From the NCBI RefSeq assembly GCF_004681965.1, contig NZ_SMLL01000007.1, forward strand, positions 310,001 through 374,000: DNA of 64,000 nt, read 5' to 3'. Numbering within the stretch: the stretch's first letter is position 1; the number at the start of each line of letters is the position of its first letter. A model generated the notes under the pieces. It searched no databases and was not told the origin of the DNA. It saw nothing but the letters and a program-made list of their open reading frames with translations. Below are positions 1-8,337 of the stretch, piece by piece. This DNA comes from Ramlibacter rhizophilus. Its GTDB lineage: Bacteria; Pseudomonadota; Gammaproteobacteria; Burkholderiales; Burkholderiaceae_C. Position numbers and translations under genes: made by a program.

Positions 1-612
1 GCCTACACGGCCGGTTCGCTGGAAGCGCCTTTCATCGATGCCTTTCTCGCCGCCGGCGGTCTGAAGCGCAGCGACCTGGAACTGGTGAACGTGGACGCCG
101 CCGCCAAGGCGGGCACTTACGTCTCCGGCCGCACCGACGCGGTCTTCTCGACCATTCCCTTCTTCGAGGCGATCGTCGCGCAGCCGCGCCCGTCCAACAG
201 CATCCGCTTCGCCGACTACAAGCTGCCGATGCCCAGCTTCGGCCTGTTCACCTCGGAGAGCAAGCTGGCCAGCAGGCGCGAAGCCATCGCGAAGTTCGCC
301 AGTGTCACTGCCGCCGCCTGGCAATACATCTACAACGGCCATGAGGACGAGGCGGTCGATGCGATCGTCGCCCAGCGGCCGCAGGCCAAGCTGGACAAGA
401 AGATCCTGCGCGGACAGATCGAGTCGCTGCGCAGCTTCTTCAACCTGCCCGTGGCCGCCGGCCAGACGCTGGGCGCGCCTGTTGCCACCGACTGGAACGA
501 CGCGGTCAAGACGCTCACGGACGCCAACCTGATCAAGTCGATCCGCAACGGCGCGGACTTCGTGGCGCCCGGGATGGTTCGCCCCATGCCGGCGATCAGC
601 GGCGCCAAGTGA
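1..612 (+). CDS. ABC transporter substrate-binding protein (NMT1/SsuA type), 5' end outside window
   Basis: The frame is open from base 1 (AYTAGSLEAP...) and ends at the TGA at 610-612, so about 203 C-terminal residues are present. The last codons overlap the GTG of an ABC ATPase and a permease follows, which makes this the periplasmic binding component of a three-gene nitrate/sulfonate/taurine/pyrimidine-type importer. The sequence reads like the second lobe of an NMT1/SsuA fold, ending in a helical segment (residues near DAVKTLTDANLIKS). The ligand cannot be told from this part. The N-terminal signal peptide lies upstream of the window. Confidence 0.8.
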   Translation, partial: AYTAGSLEAPFIDAFLAAGGLKRSDLELVNVDAAAKAGTYVSGRTDAVFSTIPFFEAIVAQPRPSNSIRFADYKLPMPSFGLFTSESKLASRREAIAKFASVTAAAWQYIYNGHEDEAVDAIVAQRPQAKLDKKILRGQIESLRSFFNLPVAAGQTLGAPVATDWNDAVKTLTDANLIKSIRNGADFVAPGMVRPMPAISGAK

Positions 613-1415
613 GCGCCAGCGCGATCCAGGCGCGCGGCGTCGGCAAGGTCTACGCGGGGGAGCGCGCGCTCACCGCGCTGGAGGAGGTCTCGCTGGATGT
701 GAAGCCGGGCGAGTTCGTGAGCATCCTCGGCCCGAGCGGCTGCGGCAAGAGCACCTTCCTGCGCTGCATCGCGGGGCTCGAGCGCATCACGGGGGGCGAG
801 CTGGAGGTGGACGGGCGGGTGGTCGATGGGCCGCCCGACCACATCGGAATGGTGTTCCAGCGCGACGCGTTGCTGGAGTGGCGCAACATCGAACGCAACA
901 TCCTGCTGCCGGTGGAGTTCGCCCGCAAGCCGGTGCGGGACTACCGGGATCGCGTGGCCGGCCTGCTGGCGCTCACCGGCCTGAGCGAGTTCGCCGACCG
1001 CTATCCCCGCGAGTTGTCCGGGGGCATGCGCCAGCGCGCGGCGATCTGCCGCGCGCTCGTCGACGATCCGCGCCTCTTGCTGATGGACGAGCCCTTCGGC
1101 GCACTCGATGCCCTGACGCGCGACCAGATGAACGTCGAGCTGCAACGCATCTGGCTGGAGACGCGCAACACGGTGGTGTTCGTCACGCACGGCATCGCCG
1201 AGGCCGTGTTCCTGGCGGACCGCGTGGTGGTCTTCTCGCCGCGGCCGGGCCGGGTGGCCGACATCATCGAAGTCGATCTGCCACGACCGCGCCGTCTGGG
1301 CGACCGCGAGACGGACAAGTTCGGCGCGTACACGGCGCGCATCCGCGCCCTCTTCAACGACATGGGCCTCATCAAGGAGCCGCCCGCGACCGCAGGCGAG
1401 GTGAACGCCGCATGA
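609..1415 (+). CDS. ABC transporter ATP-binding protein (SsuB/TauB family)
   Basis: This is the cytoplasmic ATPase of the importer, 268 aa. Walker A is GPSGCGKST at residues 41-49, the signature LSGGMRQR starts at 136, and Walker B LLLMDEPF is at 156-163, followed by the switch histidine in FVTHG. The length is that of the SsuB/TauB group. The GTG start at 609 overlaps the stop of the binding protein, and the gene ends in an ATGA overlap with the permease, so the three are translationally coupled. The substrate is unknown; family members carry sulfonates, taurine, nitrate or pyrimidine precursors. Confidence 0.9.
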   Translation: MSASAIQARGVGKVYAGERALTALEEVSLDVKPGEFVSILGPSGCGKSTFLRCIAGLERITGGELEVDGRVVDGPPDHIGMVFQRDALLEWRNIERNILLPVEFARKPVRDYRDRVAGLLALTGLSEFADRYPRELSGGMRQRAAICRALVDDPRLLLMDEPFGALDALTRDQMNVELQRIWLETRNTVVFVTHGIAEAVFLADRVVVFSPRPGRVADIIEVDLPRPRRLGDRETDKFGAYTARIRALFNDMGLIKEPPATAGEVNAA

Positions 1416-2179
1416 GCACTTCCCTCGACAAAGCCCGCCGCGCCGTGGTGGGAGGAACCGCCCTCGTGGTGCTGCTGGTGCTGTGGGAAGTGGCCGTGCA
1501 CGTGCTGAAGGTGCGGCCGATCACCCTGCCGCCGCCGTCGACAGTGCTGCTGGAGCTCGCACGCGAGTGGCGCTGGTACCTCGACCACTGCTACTACACC
1601 CTGATCACGACGCTCGGCGGGTTCGCGCTGGCCGTGCTGGTCGGCGTCGGCCTGGCCATGCTGCTGGTGGCCTCGCGCAATTTCACCGACGCGGTCTATC
1701 CGATGATCGTGGCCCTGAACAGCGTGCCCAAGGTCGCGATCGCACCCCTGTTCGTGATCTGGATGGGAACGGGCTACGAGCCGAAGATCGCGATGGCATT
1801 CCTCATCTCCGTGTTCGCGGTGCTGGTGGACGCGGTCCACGGCCTGCGCTCCGTCCCCCAGGACGTGCTGGACCTCGGGCGCGTGCTCAAGGGCTCGCCG
1901 CTCGACTTCTTCCTCAAGGTACGCCTGCCCGGCGCGCTGCCCTCGATCCTGACCGGCATGAAGGTCGCCATCGCCTTGTCGCTGGTCGGCGCCATCGTCG
2001 GGGAGTTCGTCGCCTCGCAGCGGGGGCTGGGCTATGTGATCCTCAGCGCGCAGGGCACCTTCGACACGGCGCGTGTCTTTGCCGCCGTGTTCCTGCTCGC
2101 CATCATGGGCATGCTCCTGTATGGGGCGGTGGTCTGGATGGAGCGCAGGGCCACGCCCTGGCGGGTGGTCCATGACTGA
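1412..2179 (+). CDS. ABC transporter permease (SsuC/TauC family)
   Basis: Inner-membrane permease, 255 aa. The ATG at 1412 overlaps the ATPase stop as ATGA. Hydrophobic segments occur at about residues 14-32 and 70-88 and through the C-terminal half, with the EAA-type coupling loop region around VLKGSPLDFFLKVRLPGALP, typical of BPD_transp_1 permeases of the SsuC/TauC group. It completes the binding protein-ATPase-permease operon. The SDR gene that follows on the same strand after 36 bp may be co-transcribed. Confidence 0.88.
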   Translation: MSTSLDKARRAVVGGTALVVLLVLWEVAVHVLKVRPITLPPPSTVLLELAREWRWYLDHCYYTLITTLGGFALAVLVGVGLAMLLVASRNFTDAVYPMIVALNSVPKVAIAPLFVIWMGTGYEPKIAMAFLISVFAVLVDAVHGLRSVPQDVLDLGRVLKGSPLDFFLKVRLPGALPSILTGMKVAIALSLVGAIVGEFVASQRGLGYVILSAQGTFDTARVFAAVFLLAIMGMLLYGAVVWMERRATPWRVVHD

Positions 2180-2215
2180 GCGGCTCGCTTCCATTTCCCG
2201 CAACCAAGGACAGAC

Positions 2216-2917
2216 GTGAAAGAAGAAAAAGTTGCCGTCGTGACCGCTGCCGGTCGCGGCATAGGCGCCGCCATCGCCCGGGAACTGGCCGCCCGCGGGT
2301 TTCGGGTCGCGCTCATGTCCACGAGCAATGCCGTCGAGGTGGCGCGCGAACTGGGCGGCGTCGGGATGCAAGGTTCCGTGACGCGCTCGGAAGACCTCGA
2401 CGCACTCGTGGAGCTGGCCATGCGCAGCTATGGCCGCATCGACGCGGTGGTGAACAACACCGGGCATCCACCCAAGGGTGATCTGCTCGCGCTGGACGAT
2501 GCCAGCTGGCAGGCGGGCCTGGACATGCTGCTCCTGAACGTGATCCGCACCATGCGCAAGGTCACGCCCATCATGCAGCGCCAGGGGGGAGGGGCGGTGG
2601 TCAACATCTCCAGCTACGCCGCCGCCATGCCGGAGCAGTCGATGCCCGTCTCCTCCGTGTTCCGCGCCGCACTCAGCTCGTTCACGCGGCTGTACGCCGA
2701 GCGCCATGCGGTGGACGGGATCCGCATGAATTCCGTCCTTCCGGGCTTCGTCGACAGCTGGCCCGAAACGCCCGAGGTGGTGGCGAGAATCCCGATGCAG
2801 CGGTTTGGTACGACGCAGGAGATCGCGCAGACCGTGGTGTTCCTGCTGTCCGACGCCAGTGGCTACATCACCGGACAGAATCTTCGCGTCGATGGCGGGA
2901 TCGTGAAGTCGGTCTAG
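2216..2917 (+). CDS. SDR family protein with altered catalytic residues
   Basis: A 233-aa Rossmann protein of the short-chain dehydrogenase/reductase superfamily, with a GTG start preceded by AAGGA at 2206-2210. The nucleotide-binding glycine motif TAAGRGIG is at residues 10-17, the structural NNTG at 80-83, the NISS strand with the catalytic serine at 130-133, and the C-terminus DGGIVKSV fits classical SDRs. The canonical YxxxK is absent: the matching stretch reads VSSVFRAAL, putting Ser146 where Tyr is expected and Arg150 in place of Lys. FabG-type chemistry is therefore doubtful. It may be a divergent reductase or a non-catalytic SDR. It lies downstream of the ABC importer and may act on the imported compound. 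Confidence 0.85.
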   Translation: MKEEKVAVVTAAGRGIGAAIARELAARGFRVALMSTSNAVEVARELGGVGMQGSVTRSEDLDALVELAMRSYGRIDAVVNNTGHPPKGDLLALDDASWQAGLDMLLLNVIRTMRKVTPIMQRQGGGAVVNISSYAAAMPEQSMPVSSVFRAALSSFTRLYAERHAVDGIRMNSVLPGFVDSWPETPEVVARIPMQRFGTTQEIAQTVVFLLSDASGYITGQNLRVDGGIVKSV

Positions 2918-2962
2918 GTCCGAGGCGGCGCAGCAAGTCTCACGACGACGGCGCGGCGACCA

Positions 2963-3481
2963 TCACGCGCTGTCCATGTCTTCGTGCGCTTGCACGACTT
3001 TCGCCGCGAGCTTCATGAACACGGTCTTCTCCGCTTCGGACAGCGGGCTGAGCAGCCTGGCTTGCGACTGCCACATGCTGTCCTGAAGCGCGCGCATGAT
3101 GTTCAGCCCGGCCTTGGTGATCACGGAAAGCCGCGAACGCCGGTCATCGGGGTTGACGCGCACCTCGACCAGCCCCTTGTCCACCAGCCGGCTCAGCACC
3201 TGGGCCGTGGTGGTCCGGTCGAGCGCCAGCTCCCGCCCGATCGCCTTCTGATCGAGCCACGGGTTCGTGGACAGGGCCGTGAGGATGCCGAACTGCACCG
3301 GCGTGATGTTCTCCTTGCACTCCTCGAAGTACAGCGCATCGTTGATCTGATGCAGCCGCCGGATCAGGAACCCCGGCCGGGACCACATCACCTGCCGCAG
3401 TGCGGACGAGGTTTCGGATGGCGGCGCGCTGGGCGGCTGCGAAGCCTTTGTTCTCTTGCCGGAAGCGCGGCTCGTGGTCAT
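2963..3481 (-). CDS. MarR family transcriptional regulator
   Basis: A 172-aa winged-helix regulator. The central stretch covering LDQKAIGRELALDRTTTAQ is the recognition-helix region of MarR proteins, followed by the wing with DPDDRRSRLSV-like residues (here NPDDRRSRLSV), which is diagnostic of the family. The first 40 residues are low-complexity and basic, so the true start could be internal. The gene converges on the SDR and diverges from the DHOD-like operon at 3766, which it may control. A 10-bp perfect palindrome (CAGTGCACTG) in the shared 284-bp intergenic region is a possible operator. Confidence 0.88.
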   Translation of the reverse strand: MTTSRASGKRTKASQPPSAPPSETSSALRQVMWSRPGFLIRRLHQINDALYFEECKENITPVQFGILTALSTNPWLDQKAIGRELALDRTTTAQVLSRLVDKGLVEVRVNPDDRRSRLSVITKAGLNIMRALQDSMWQSQARLLSPLSEAEKTVFMKLAAKVVQAHEDMDSA

Positions 3482-3725
3482 CGCTGGAGCATCTCGTTGT
3501 TGTGCCGCGGGGAGTGTACCGGCCGCTGCACCGCATGAGGCACGCGCTCGGTACCGCTTGCGCAGGTGAATAGATACTCAGCACACATGCGTATATGGAT
3601 GATGCGGATCCGTTCGACAAAGACGAGCATGAACCTTGCTTTTTCCACTGTCGAGATGCGCAGTAAGGGTTTACCTCAAGATCGAAGTCGCTTGTGATTC
3701 ACGGGATCCAGAACTAGACTTTACT

Positions 3726-3735
3726 CAGTGCACTG
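3726..3735. promoter_or_regulatory. candidate regulator half-site palindrome
   Basis: CAGTGCACTG is a perfect 10-bp palindrome lying 31 bp before the ATG of the DHOD-like gene, in the region shared with the divergent marR gene. MarR proteins bind palindromes near their own promoters, so it is a candidate operator. It is short enough to be chance, and no convincing -35/-10 pair was found around it. Confidence 0.25.
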
Positions 3736-3765
3736 GCATAGTTTTCAACCTAGGAGGGTTATCGC

Positions 3766-4851
3766 ATGAGCACAGACAAGCTGCGCATCCGCGCGGGTGG
3801 GCTGGATCTGAAGAATCCGGTGATCGCCGGGTCGGGTGAGGCGACGATGACGGCCGACGGAATCCGTGCTGCCCTTCGCGCGGGGGTGGGGGCGGTGATC
3901 GCGAAGTCCGCGAACGAATCCCAGGGCGCCCGGGACCAGCTCAATCACACGGACTACCTTCTTTTCGACAGCCGCTGGAATCCGCTTCCCTGGAACGACA
4001 AGCCGCCGCCCGACGCGCAGCTGTTCTGCCGTTCGGGCCTGCAGCCGCAGCCCTTCGACCAATGGGTCGAGACGCTGGCGACCGTGGACCGCGAAGCGCG
4101 CGCCATGGGCAGCTACGTCGTGGGCAGCCTCATCCTCAACAACGTGGACGAATGCATTCGCATGGCGCGTGAGATGGAGCAGGCCGGCCTGCCCGCGATC
4201 GACGTGCTCGTGGCGGCCGTGCACGGCGAGCAGGCGGCGCGTGGCGCCATCGCGATGGTGCGTGACACGCAAGGCGTTACCGACGTCGTGTCCAAGCTTC
4301 GCGCCGCCGTGAAGATCCCGCTGTGGATCAAGTTGCCCGGCCAGGTGGAGGACGTCTCGCGCCTCGCCGAGGCAGCGACCAGTGCGGGCGCGGACGCGGT
4401 GAACTTCATCGACCGGACGCTCGCCATGGTTCCCGATATCGAAACCCGCGCACCCTTCCTGGGCACCATCGCTGCCATCGGGGGCTCCTGGTCACTGGCC
4501 GTGACCTGCCGCTGGCTGGCGTACACGCGCAAGAGACTGGGAGCCGACTGTCATGTGATCGGCACGAATGGCTGCCGCGACGGCTACGACGTGGTCCGGA
4601 TGCTGCTTGCCGGTGCCCGGGCAGCCGAAATGACGAGCGCGGTGATGGTGCAGGGGCCGCAGATCCTGCGCCAGAGCATCGAGGAGCTCTCTGGCTACCT
4701 GGACCGCCACGGAGTGACCGTCGAGCAGATCGTCGGTGAAGCCGCCGACAAGCTCACCGCCTACACGGACCAGCCATCGCGCCCCGGCTATTGGCAGAAC
4801 TTTATCCACCCTGAATCCCGCAGCCCGTCAACCCCAGGAGTCAATTCATGA
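3766..4851 (+). CDS. dihydroorotate dehydrogenase-like FMN TIM-barrel oxidoreductase
   Basis: 361 aa. A strong ribosome-binding site (GGAGGG, 3752-3757) supports the ATG at 3766. The N-terminus (LDLKNPVIAGSGEATMTADG) and the C-terminal GTNGCRDGYDVVRMLLAGA followed by the TSAVMVQGP phosphate-binding segment match the DHOD/PreA (dihydropyrimidine dehydrogenase) barrel, which holds FMN. No 4Fe-4S ferredoxin cysteines follow, unlike full PreA proteins. It is the first gene of an operon with a Bug receptor (ATGA overlap) and an MFS transporter. That company suggests catabolism of an imported carboxylate or heterocycle rather than pyrimidine synthesis; the substrate is unknown. Confidence 0.78.
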   Translation: MSTDKLRIRAGGLDLKNPVIAGSGEATMTADGIRAALRAGVGAVIAKSANESQGARDQLNHTDYLLFDSRWNPLPWNDKPPPDAQLFCRSGLQPQPFDQWVETLATVDREARAMGSYVVGSLILNNVDECIRMAREMEQAGLPAIDVLVAAVHGEQAARGAIAMVRDTQGVTDVVSKLRAAVKIPLWIKLPGQVEDVSRLAEAATSAGADAVNFIDRTLAMVPDIETRAPFLGTIAAIGGSWSLAVTCRWLAYTRKRLGADCHVIGTNGCRDGYDVVRMLLAGARAAEMTSAVMVQGPQILRQSIEELSGYLDRHGVTVEQIVGEAADKLTAYTDQPSRPGYWQNFIHPESRSPSTPGVNS

Positions 4852-5831
4852 AACTCATGTTCCGTCGCAGACTTCTCGCCGCCCTCGGCGGCCTCGCCGT
4901 GATCGGCCTTTCGGCACCGGTGCAAGCACAGGATGCGTACCCCACGAAACCCGTGCGCGTGCTGGTCGGTTTCGCCCCCGGGGGTGGTACCGACCTGGCG
5001 GGCCGCCTCATGGCGGATGCCCTGACGAAGGCGCTCGGCGGCAACTTCGTCGTCGAGAACAAACCCGGCGTGGGGGGGCTGCTCGCCCTGGAGGAGGTGG
5101 CCAATGCGGCGCCGGACGGCTACACCATCGGCGTGGGTGGCTCGGGGCCGCTCACCGTGAGTCCGTACGTGTATGCGTCTCGCAACTTCGACCCCATGGA
5201 CAAGCTCGAACCGGTGGTCTGGTTCCTGAATCAGCCTGGCGTGATCGTCGTCGCGCCGACGCTGAAGGTCAAGAGCGTCCCCGAATTGCTGAAGGCGTCC
5301 AAGGACAGCAAGTCTGGCTTGAACATGGCTTCTGCTGGAACCGGCAGCATGATTCAGATGATGGGCGAGCACTTCCAGAGCCAGGAGGGCGTCAAGTGGC
5401 AACACGTGCCCTACAAGGGAAGCGGCCCTGCGCTCACCGACCTCGCCGCGGGCCGTGTGGACGTGATGATCGACGTGGTGACCAGCGCTGCGCCGCAGGT
5501 CAAGGGAGGCCGGATCAACGCCTTGGCCGTTACTTCGGAGAAGCGCTCGTCCATGCTCCCCGACGTCCCCACCTTGCGCGAGCTCGGCGTGGGCGACTAC
5601 GACATGGGGTCGTGGATGGGCCTGGTGGTTCCGAAGGGTACGCCGCAAAGCGTGATCACGCGCATCAACACGGCGCTCAACGACGCGCTGAAATCGCCCG
5701 AGTTCGTTGCCAGGATGGCGAGTGTCGGTGAGCCGGTGGGTGGTTCGCCCGAACGCTTCCGTCAGCGCATCGATGCGGAACGCGCGCGCTGGTCGAAGAT
5801 CGTCAAGAGCGAGAACATCAAGCCGCAGTGA
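4848..5831 (+). CDS. Bug-family (TctC-like) periplasmic solute receptor
   Basis: 327 aa with a typical Sec signal (basic start, hydrophobic stretch, cleavage near VQAQDAYP). It has the family hallmarks: YPTKPVRVLVGFAPGGGTD near the mature N-terminus, VENKPG, HVPYKGSGPALTDLAAGRVD, and a C-terminal SPERF box. Bug proteins bind carboxylates or related small molecules for tripartite tricarboxylate transporters. No tctA/tctB lies next to it, which is usual for the expanded Bug families of Burkholderiales. The ATG overlaps the upstream stop as ATGA, so translation is coupled to the DHOD-like gene. Confidence 0.9.
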   Translation: MKLMFRRRLLAALGGLAVIGLSAPVQAQDAYPTKPVRVLVGFAPGGGTDLAGRLMADALTKALGGNFVVENKPGVGGLLALEEVANAAPDGYTIGVGGSGPLTVSPYVYASRNFDPMDKLEPVVWFLNQPGVIVVAPTLKVKSVPELLKASKDSKSGLNMASAGTGSMIQMMGEHFQSQEGVKWQHVPYKGSGPALTDLAAGRVDVMIDVVTSAAPQVKGGRINALAVTSEKRSSMLPDVPTLRELGVGDYDMGSWMGLVVPKGTPQSVITRINTALNDALKSPEFVARMASVGEPVGGSPERFRQRIDAERARWSKIVKSENIKPQ

Positions 5832-5881
5832 CGACAGGCAGCCGGTGCAGGAGTCCCGCGGAGCAAGGCAAGGGACGCTGA

Positions 5882-7072
5882 ATGGACGTGCGCTGGCGCG
5901 CCCTTGCATTGCTCACGCTTGCCCGGATCTCGATGGGGGTCCAGTTCCAGTCGCTGCCGTCCGTCTCGTCGGGCGTGATGCACGACTTGTCGCTGGGCTA
6001 CGCTGAGCTTGGATTCCTCATCGGGCTGTACTTCCTCCCGGGTGTCGCGTTCGCGCTGCCCGCCGGCGCTGCCGGGCACCGGCTGGGTGACAAGCGGGTC
6101 GTGCTGTTCGGCCTGGTATTGATGGTGCTGGGCGGATTGCTCGCTGCCAGCGCCAGCTCAGTGGGCGTTCTCACGGCGGGGCGCGCACTGTCCGGGGTGG
6201 GTGCGGTGCTGCTCAACGTGCTCATGTCGAAGATGGTCACCGACTGGTTCGCCGGGCGCGAACTGTCGCTGGCCATGTCCATCTTCAGCAATTCCTTTCC
6301 CATTGGCATGGGCCTAGCGCTGCTCGTGTTCGGCCGCCTGTCCGGCGTGGTCGGATGGCAGGCCTGCCTGCTGGTCGCCGCGCTGGTTCCGGCGGCGGCA
6401 CTTCTGTTGCTTTCAATGCGGTACGTGCCGCATCCGAACGATCGAGCGTCGGCACGGCAGCAGGCACAGTCCGCCGGTCTGGACCGGCGCGCCCTGATTC
6501 TGGTGTGCATCGCGGGTGCCATGTGGGGCACCTTCAATGGCGCCCTGGCCACGATGACGTCCTTCTCGCCGCAGTACCTCGCTGCGGCTGGAATGGATAC
6601 TGCGACGGCCGCATCGGCCGTGGCTGCGGCGACCTGGGCCGTCGTCGTGTCCGTGCAGCTCGGCGGCGTTCTGGCGCACAAGCTGAACGCGCCAACGGCA
6701 TTGTTCTCGGTCGGCTGCATCGGGTGGGCCGGGTGCACCTTGCTGGCTGCAACGGTCCCAGAGCTGGCGGGACCGGCGACGGTGGCTGCAGGCTTCGTCC
6801 TCGGACTGCCGGTCGGACTGATCCTCTCGCTGCCTGGCCAGGTGCTTCAGCCTTCGACACGCGCGGCCGGAATGGCCGTGTTCTTCTTGTGGCTATATGC
6901 GGGCCACGGACTGGTTCCTGGTCTTGCCGGGCTGGTGCAGGACTGGTCCGGTGTGGCCGCTGCGCCGCTGTTGCTGACGAGCACTTTGGCGATCGGCATT
7001 CTTGTTCTCTATGCCCTGTTCAGAAGCGTTGCCGGGACGCGGAGTGGGGCGCGACCCCTTCGGGCAGAGTAG
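5882..7072 (+). CDS. MFS transporter
   Basis: 396 aa with about 12 hydrophobic segments, consistent with a major facilitator. The first helix pair contains GLYFLPGVAFALPAGAAGHR, followed by the basic loop GDKRVVLFG, the loop 2-3 signature position of the family. It starts 50 bp after the Bug receptor with AAGGGA at about 5867-5872 as ribosome-binding site, so it is probably the third gene of the operon. It could import the substrate or export a product. Confidence 0.85.
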   Translation: MDVRWRALALLTLARISMGVQFQSLPSVSSGVMHDLSLGYAELGFLIGLYFLPGVAFALPAGAAGHRLGDKRVVLFGLVLMVLGGLLAASASSVGVLTAGRALSGVGAVLLNVLMSKMVTDWFAGRELSLAMSIFSNSFPIGMGLALLVFGRLSGVVGWQACLLVAALVPAAALLLLSMRYVPHPNDRASARQQAQSAGLDRRALILVCIAGAMWGTFNGALATMTSFSPQYLAAAGMDTATAASAVAAATWAVVVSVQLGGVLAHKLNAPTALFSVGCIGWAGCTLLAATVPELAGPATVAAGFVLGLPVGLILSLPGQVLQPSTRAAGMAVFFLWLYAGHGLVPGLAGLVQDWSGVAAAPLLLTSTLAIGILVLYALFRSVAGTRSGARPLRAE

Positions 7073-7415
7073 AGCTTAGCTGCCTCCAACGATGCGCCGT
7101 TCTGCGACATCGCCCCGGCGGGGGCAGTAACTTCACGCCGGTGAACAGCCGCGAGCCGGCGCCGTTCCGACGTGTAATCACAGACAAAGTTTGACGCAAT
7201 GCTTGGCCCGGCTTCGCGCGGAGGCGCACCGCGACTGAGACTTTGCCACGCGCGTCGCGGGCTCCTGGAGTTGACGCCCGAGTGGCGCCGTGATCCTGCC
7301 CGCGTGGATGCGCCGCTGCGTGTCGTTTCCACCAGGCTTCTGCAGCAGCGTGCTGAGCCAGGCTAACTCAGGTTAGGTGGCACTCGCAGTCCGGGGCGCG
7401 TATCTCTGCACGCAC
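7073..7415. other. intergenic stretch without a recognisable gene
   Basis: About 340 bp between the MFS gene and the broken LacI-type gene. The only frame with any coding flavour is an ATG-initiated 55-codon frame at 7199-7366 on the plus strand, with a middle part reading LELTPEWRRDPARVDAP. I do not recognise it and it may be a gene remnant, as the stretch borders the scar next to tRNA-Met. No clear promoter or terminator was seen. Confidence 0.4.
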
Positions 7416-7748
7416 TCAGGGCAGGTTCTCACGAAGCACGATGTTCAGGCGTAGCGAGTCGATGCCCGCACCGGGCTCACGGCGCGCCGCAAAGTTGCAG
7501 AACACGCGCAAGGCGTTGCCGACAACCGTCTGCGGGCTTTGTGTAATCACCGCGTCCATGGTGCCCTCGAGCAGCATCGTGCGCGTATCGGGTGTGAGGC
7601 CATGCCCGATGAGGACGACCTTGTCGCCGCAGCCGGCCTGCTGCAATGCACGTCCCACGCCGTCGGACGCGCCACCGATGTTGTAGATGGCGGACAGCTG
7701 CGGATACTGCTCCAGCAGCGCGATCGGACTCGCGCTAGCGGGCGGCAT
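7416..7748 (-). pseudogene. LacI-type regulator, C-terminal fragment
   Basis: About 110 codons similar to the last third of a LacI-family, sugar-binding-type regulator: YPQLSAIYNIGGASDGVGRA, VVLIGHGLTPDTR and GTMDAVITQSPQTV form the second lobe of the periplasmic-binding fold, ending VLRENLP. The helix-turn-helix and first lobe are missing. Upstream in this frame the match stops around the ATG, where the integrase fragment abuts within 6 bp, so the 5' part appears to have been lost when the element inserted or was deleted. Such regulators normally control sugar operons; none remains here. Confidence 0.7.
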
Positions 7749-7753
7749 TGGCG

Positions 7754-8188
7754 CTATGGGCGCTGCGCTGCGGCAGCTGTCCCGGTTTTCGCAATGTGCT
7801 CGGCAATGGCTTTTTCCACGGCGGGCGAAGCGCGCATGAGCTCGAGCATCCGCCGCAGGTCGTCGTCGGATCCGATGCGGATGCCCGGCAGGGTCAGGCC
7901 GGGGGTGCTTGCGGCGTTGGCGAGGAAATCGGTCACGGTCGTCGCTCTCAGTTCAATGGGCGTGCGCTCGAGAAGCGCATTCAAATGTGAGCTGATGCTA
8001 CGAGCCGTGCTCGCGTCCTTCGTCCCAAGCGAGCGGCGAAGCTCCGCTCGGGAATGGCCGTTTCCTGAATTCGCTAAGAGGACGCGAACGCAGAAAACGC
8101 CCGAAGATTTCCGACATAAGCGCGCCGGCCTGCTGGTTCCCAAGTGGACCCCCGAAATGGACCCCCGGAAACGGAAAACCCCTTGCAA
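7754..8188 (-). pseudogene. tyrosine integrase N-terminal fragment (DUF6538 type)
   Basis: Up to 144 codons. The section RKSSGVFCVRVLL, then ELRRSLGTKDASTARSISSH, resembles the N-terminal domain found in many betaproteobacterial site-specific integrases (RRSLGT...A...L). The catalytic R-H-R-Y domain is absent and the frame stops at 7754, directly next to a LacI fragment. The 5' end touches the terminator of tRNA-Met, the usual position of an integrase after insertion into the tRNA 3' end. I read it as the remnant of a departed or decayed element. The first codons (TTG at 8188) overlap the tRNA terminator, so no true start is visible. Confidence 0.6.
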
Positions 8189-8207
8189 GTCATTGACTTA
8201 CAAGGGG
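8175..8207 (-). terminator. rho-independent terminator of tRNA-Met
   Basis: On the minus strand, CCCCTTGTAAGT and ACTTGCAAGGGG form a 12-bp stem with one mismatch around a 5-nt loop, followed by TTTT. It lies 10 nt past the CCA end of tRNA-Met, so it most likely terminates that transcript. The integrase remnant starts inside this structure. Confidence 0.7.
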
Positions 8208-8216
8208 TCTAGGTGT

Positions 8217-8293
8217 TGGTGGCGCTTCACGGACTCGAACCGCGGACCTGTGGATTATGATTCCATCGCTCTAACCGACTGAGCTAAAGCGCC
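8217..8293 (-). tRNA. tRNA-Met (CAT)
   Basis: 77 nt on the minus strand with encoded CCA. The acceptor GGCGCTT pairs with AAGCGCC; the D-arm has GCTCAGTCGGTTAGAGC, the T-arm GGTTCGAGTC, and the anticodon loop reads ATCATAA with CAT at positions 34-36. The overall sequence fits elongator methionine tRNA. A tRNA-Ile carrying a lysidine-modified CAT anticodon is the alternative, but the sequence favours Met. The 3' end borders an integrase remnant, so it has served as an attachment site. Confidence 0.93.
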
Positions 8294-8337
8294 GAGAAGA
8301 CCGAGATTATAGCCAACAGAAAAGCGGTTCCCGCGGC

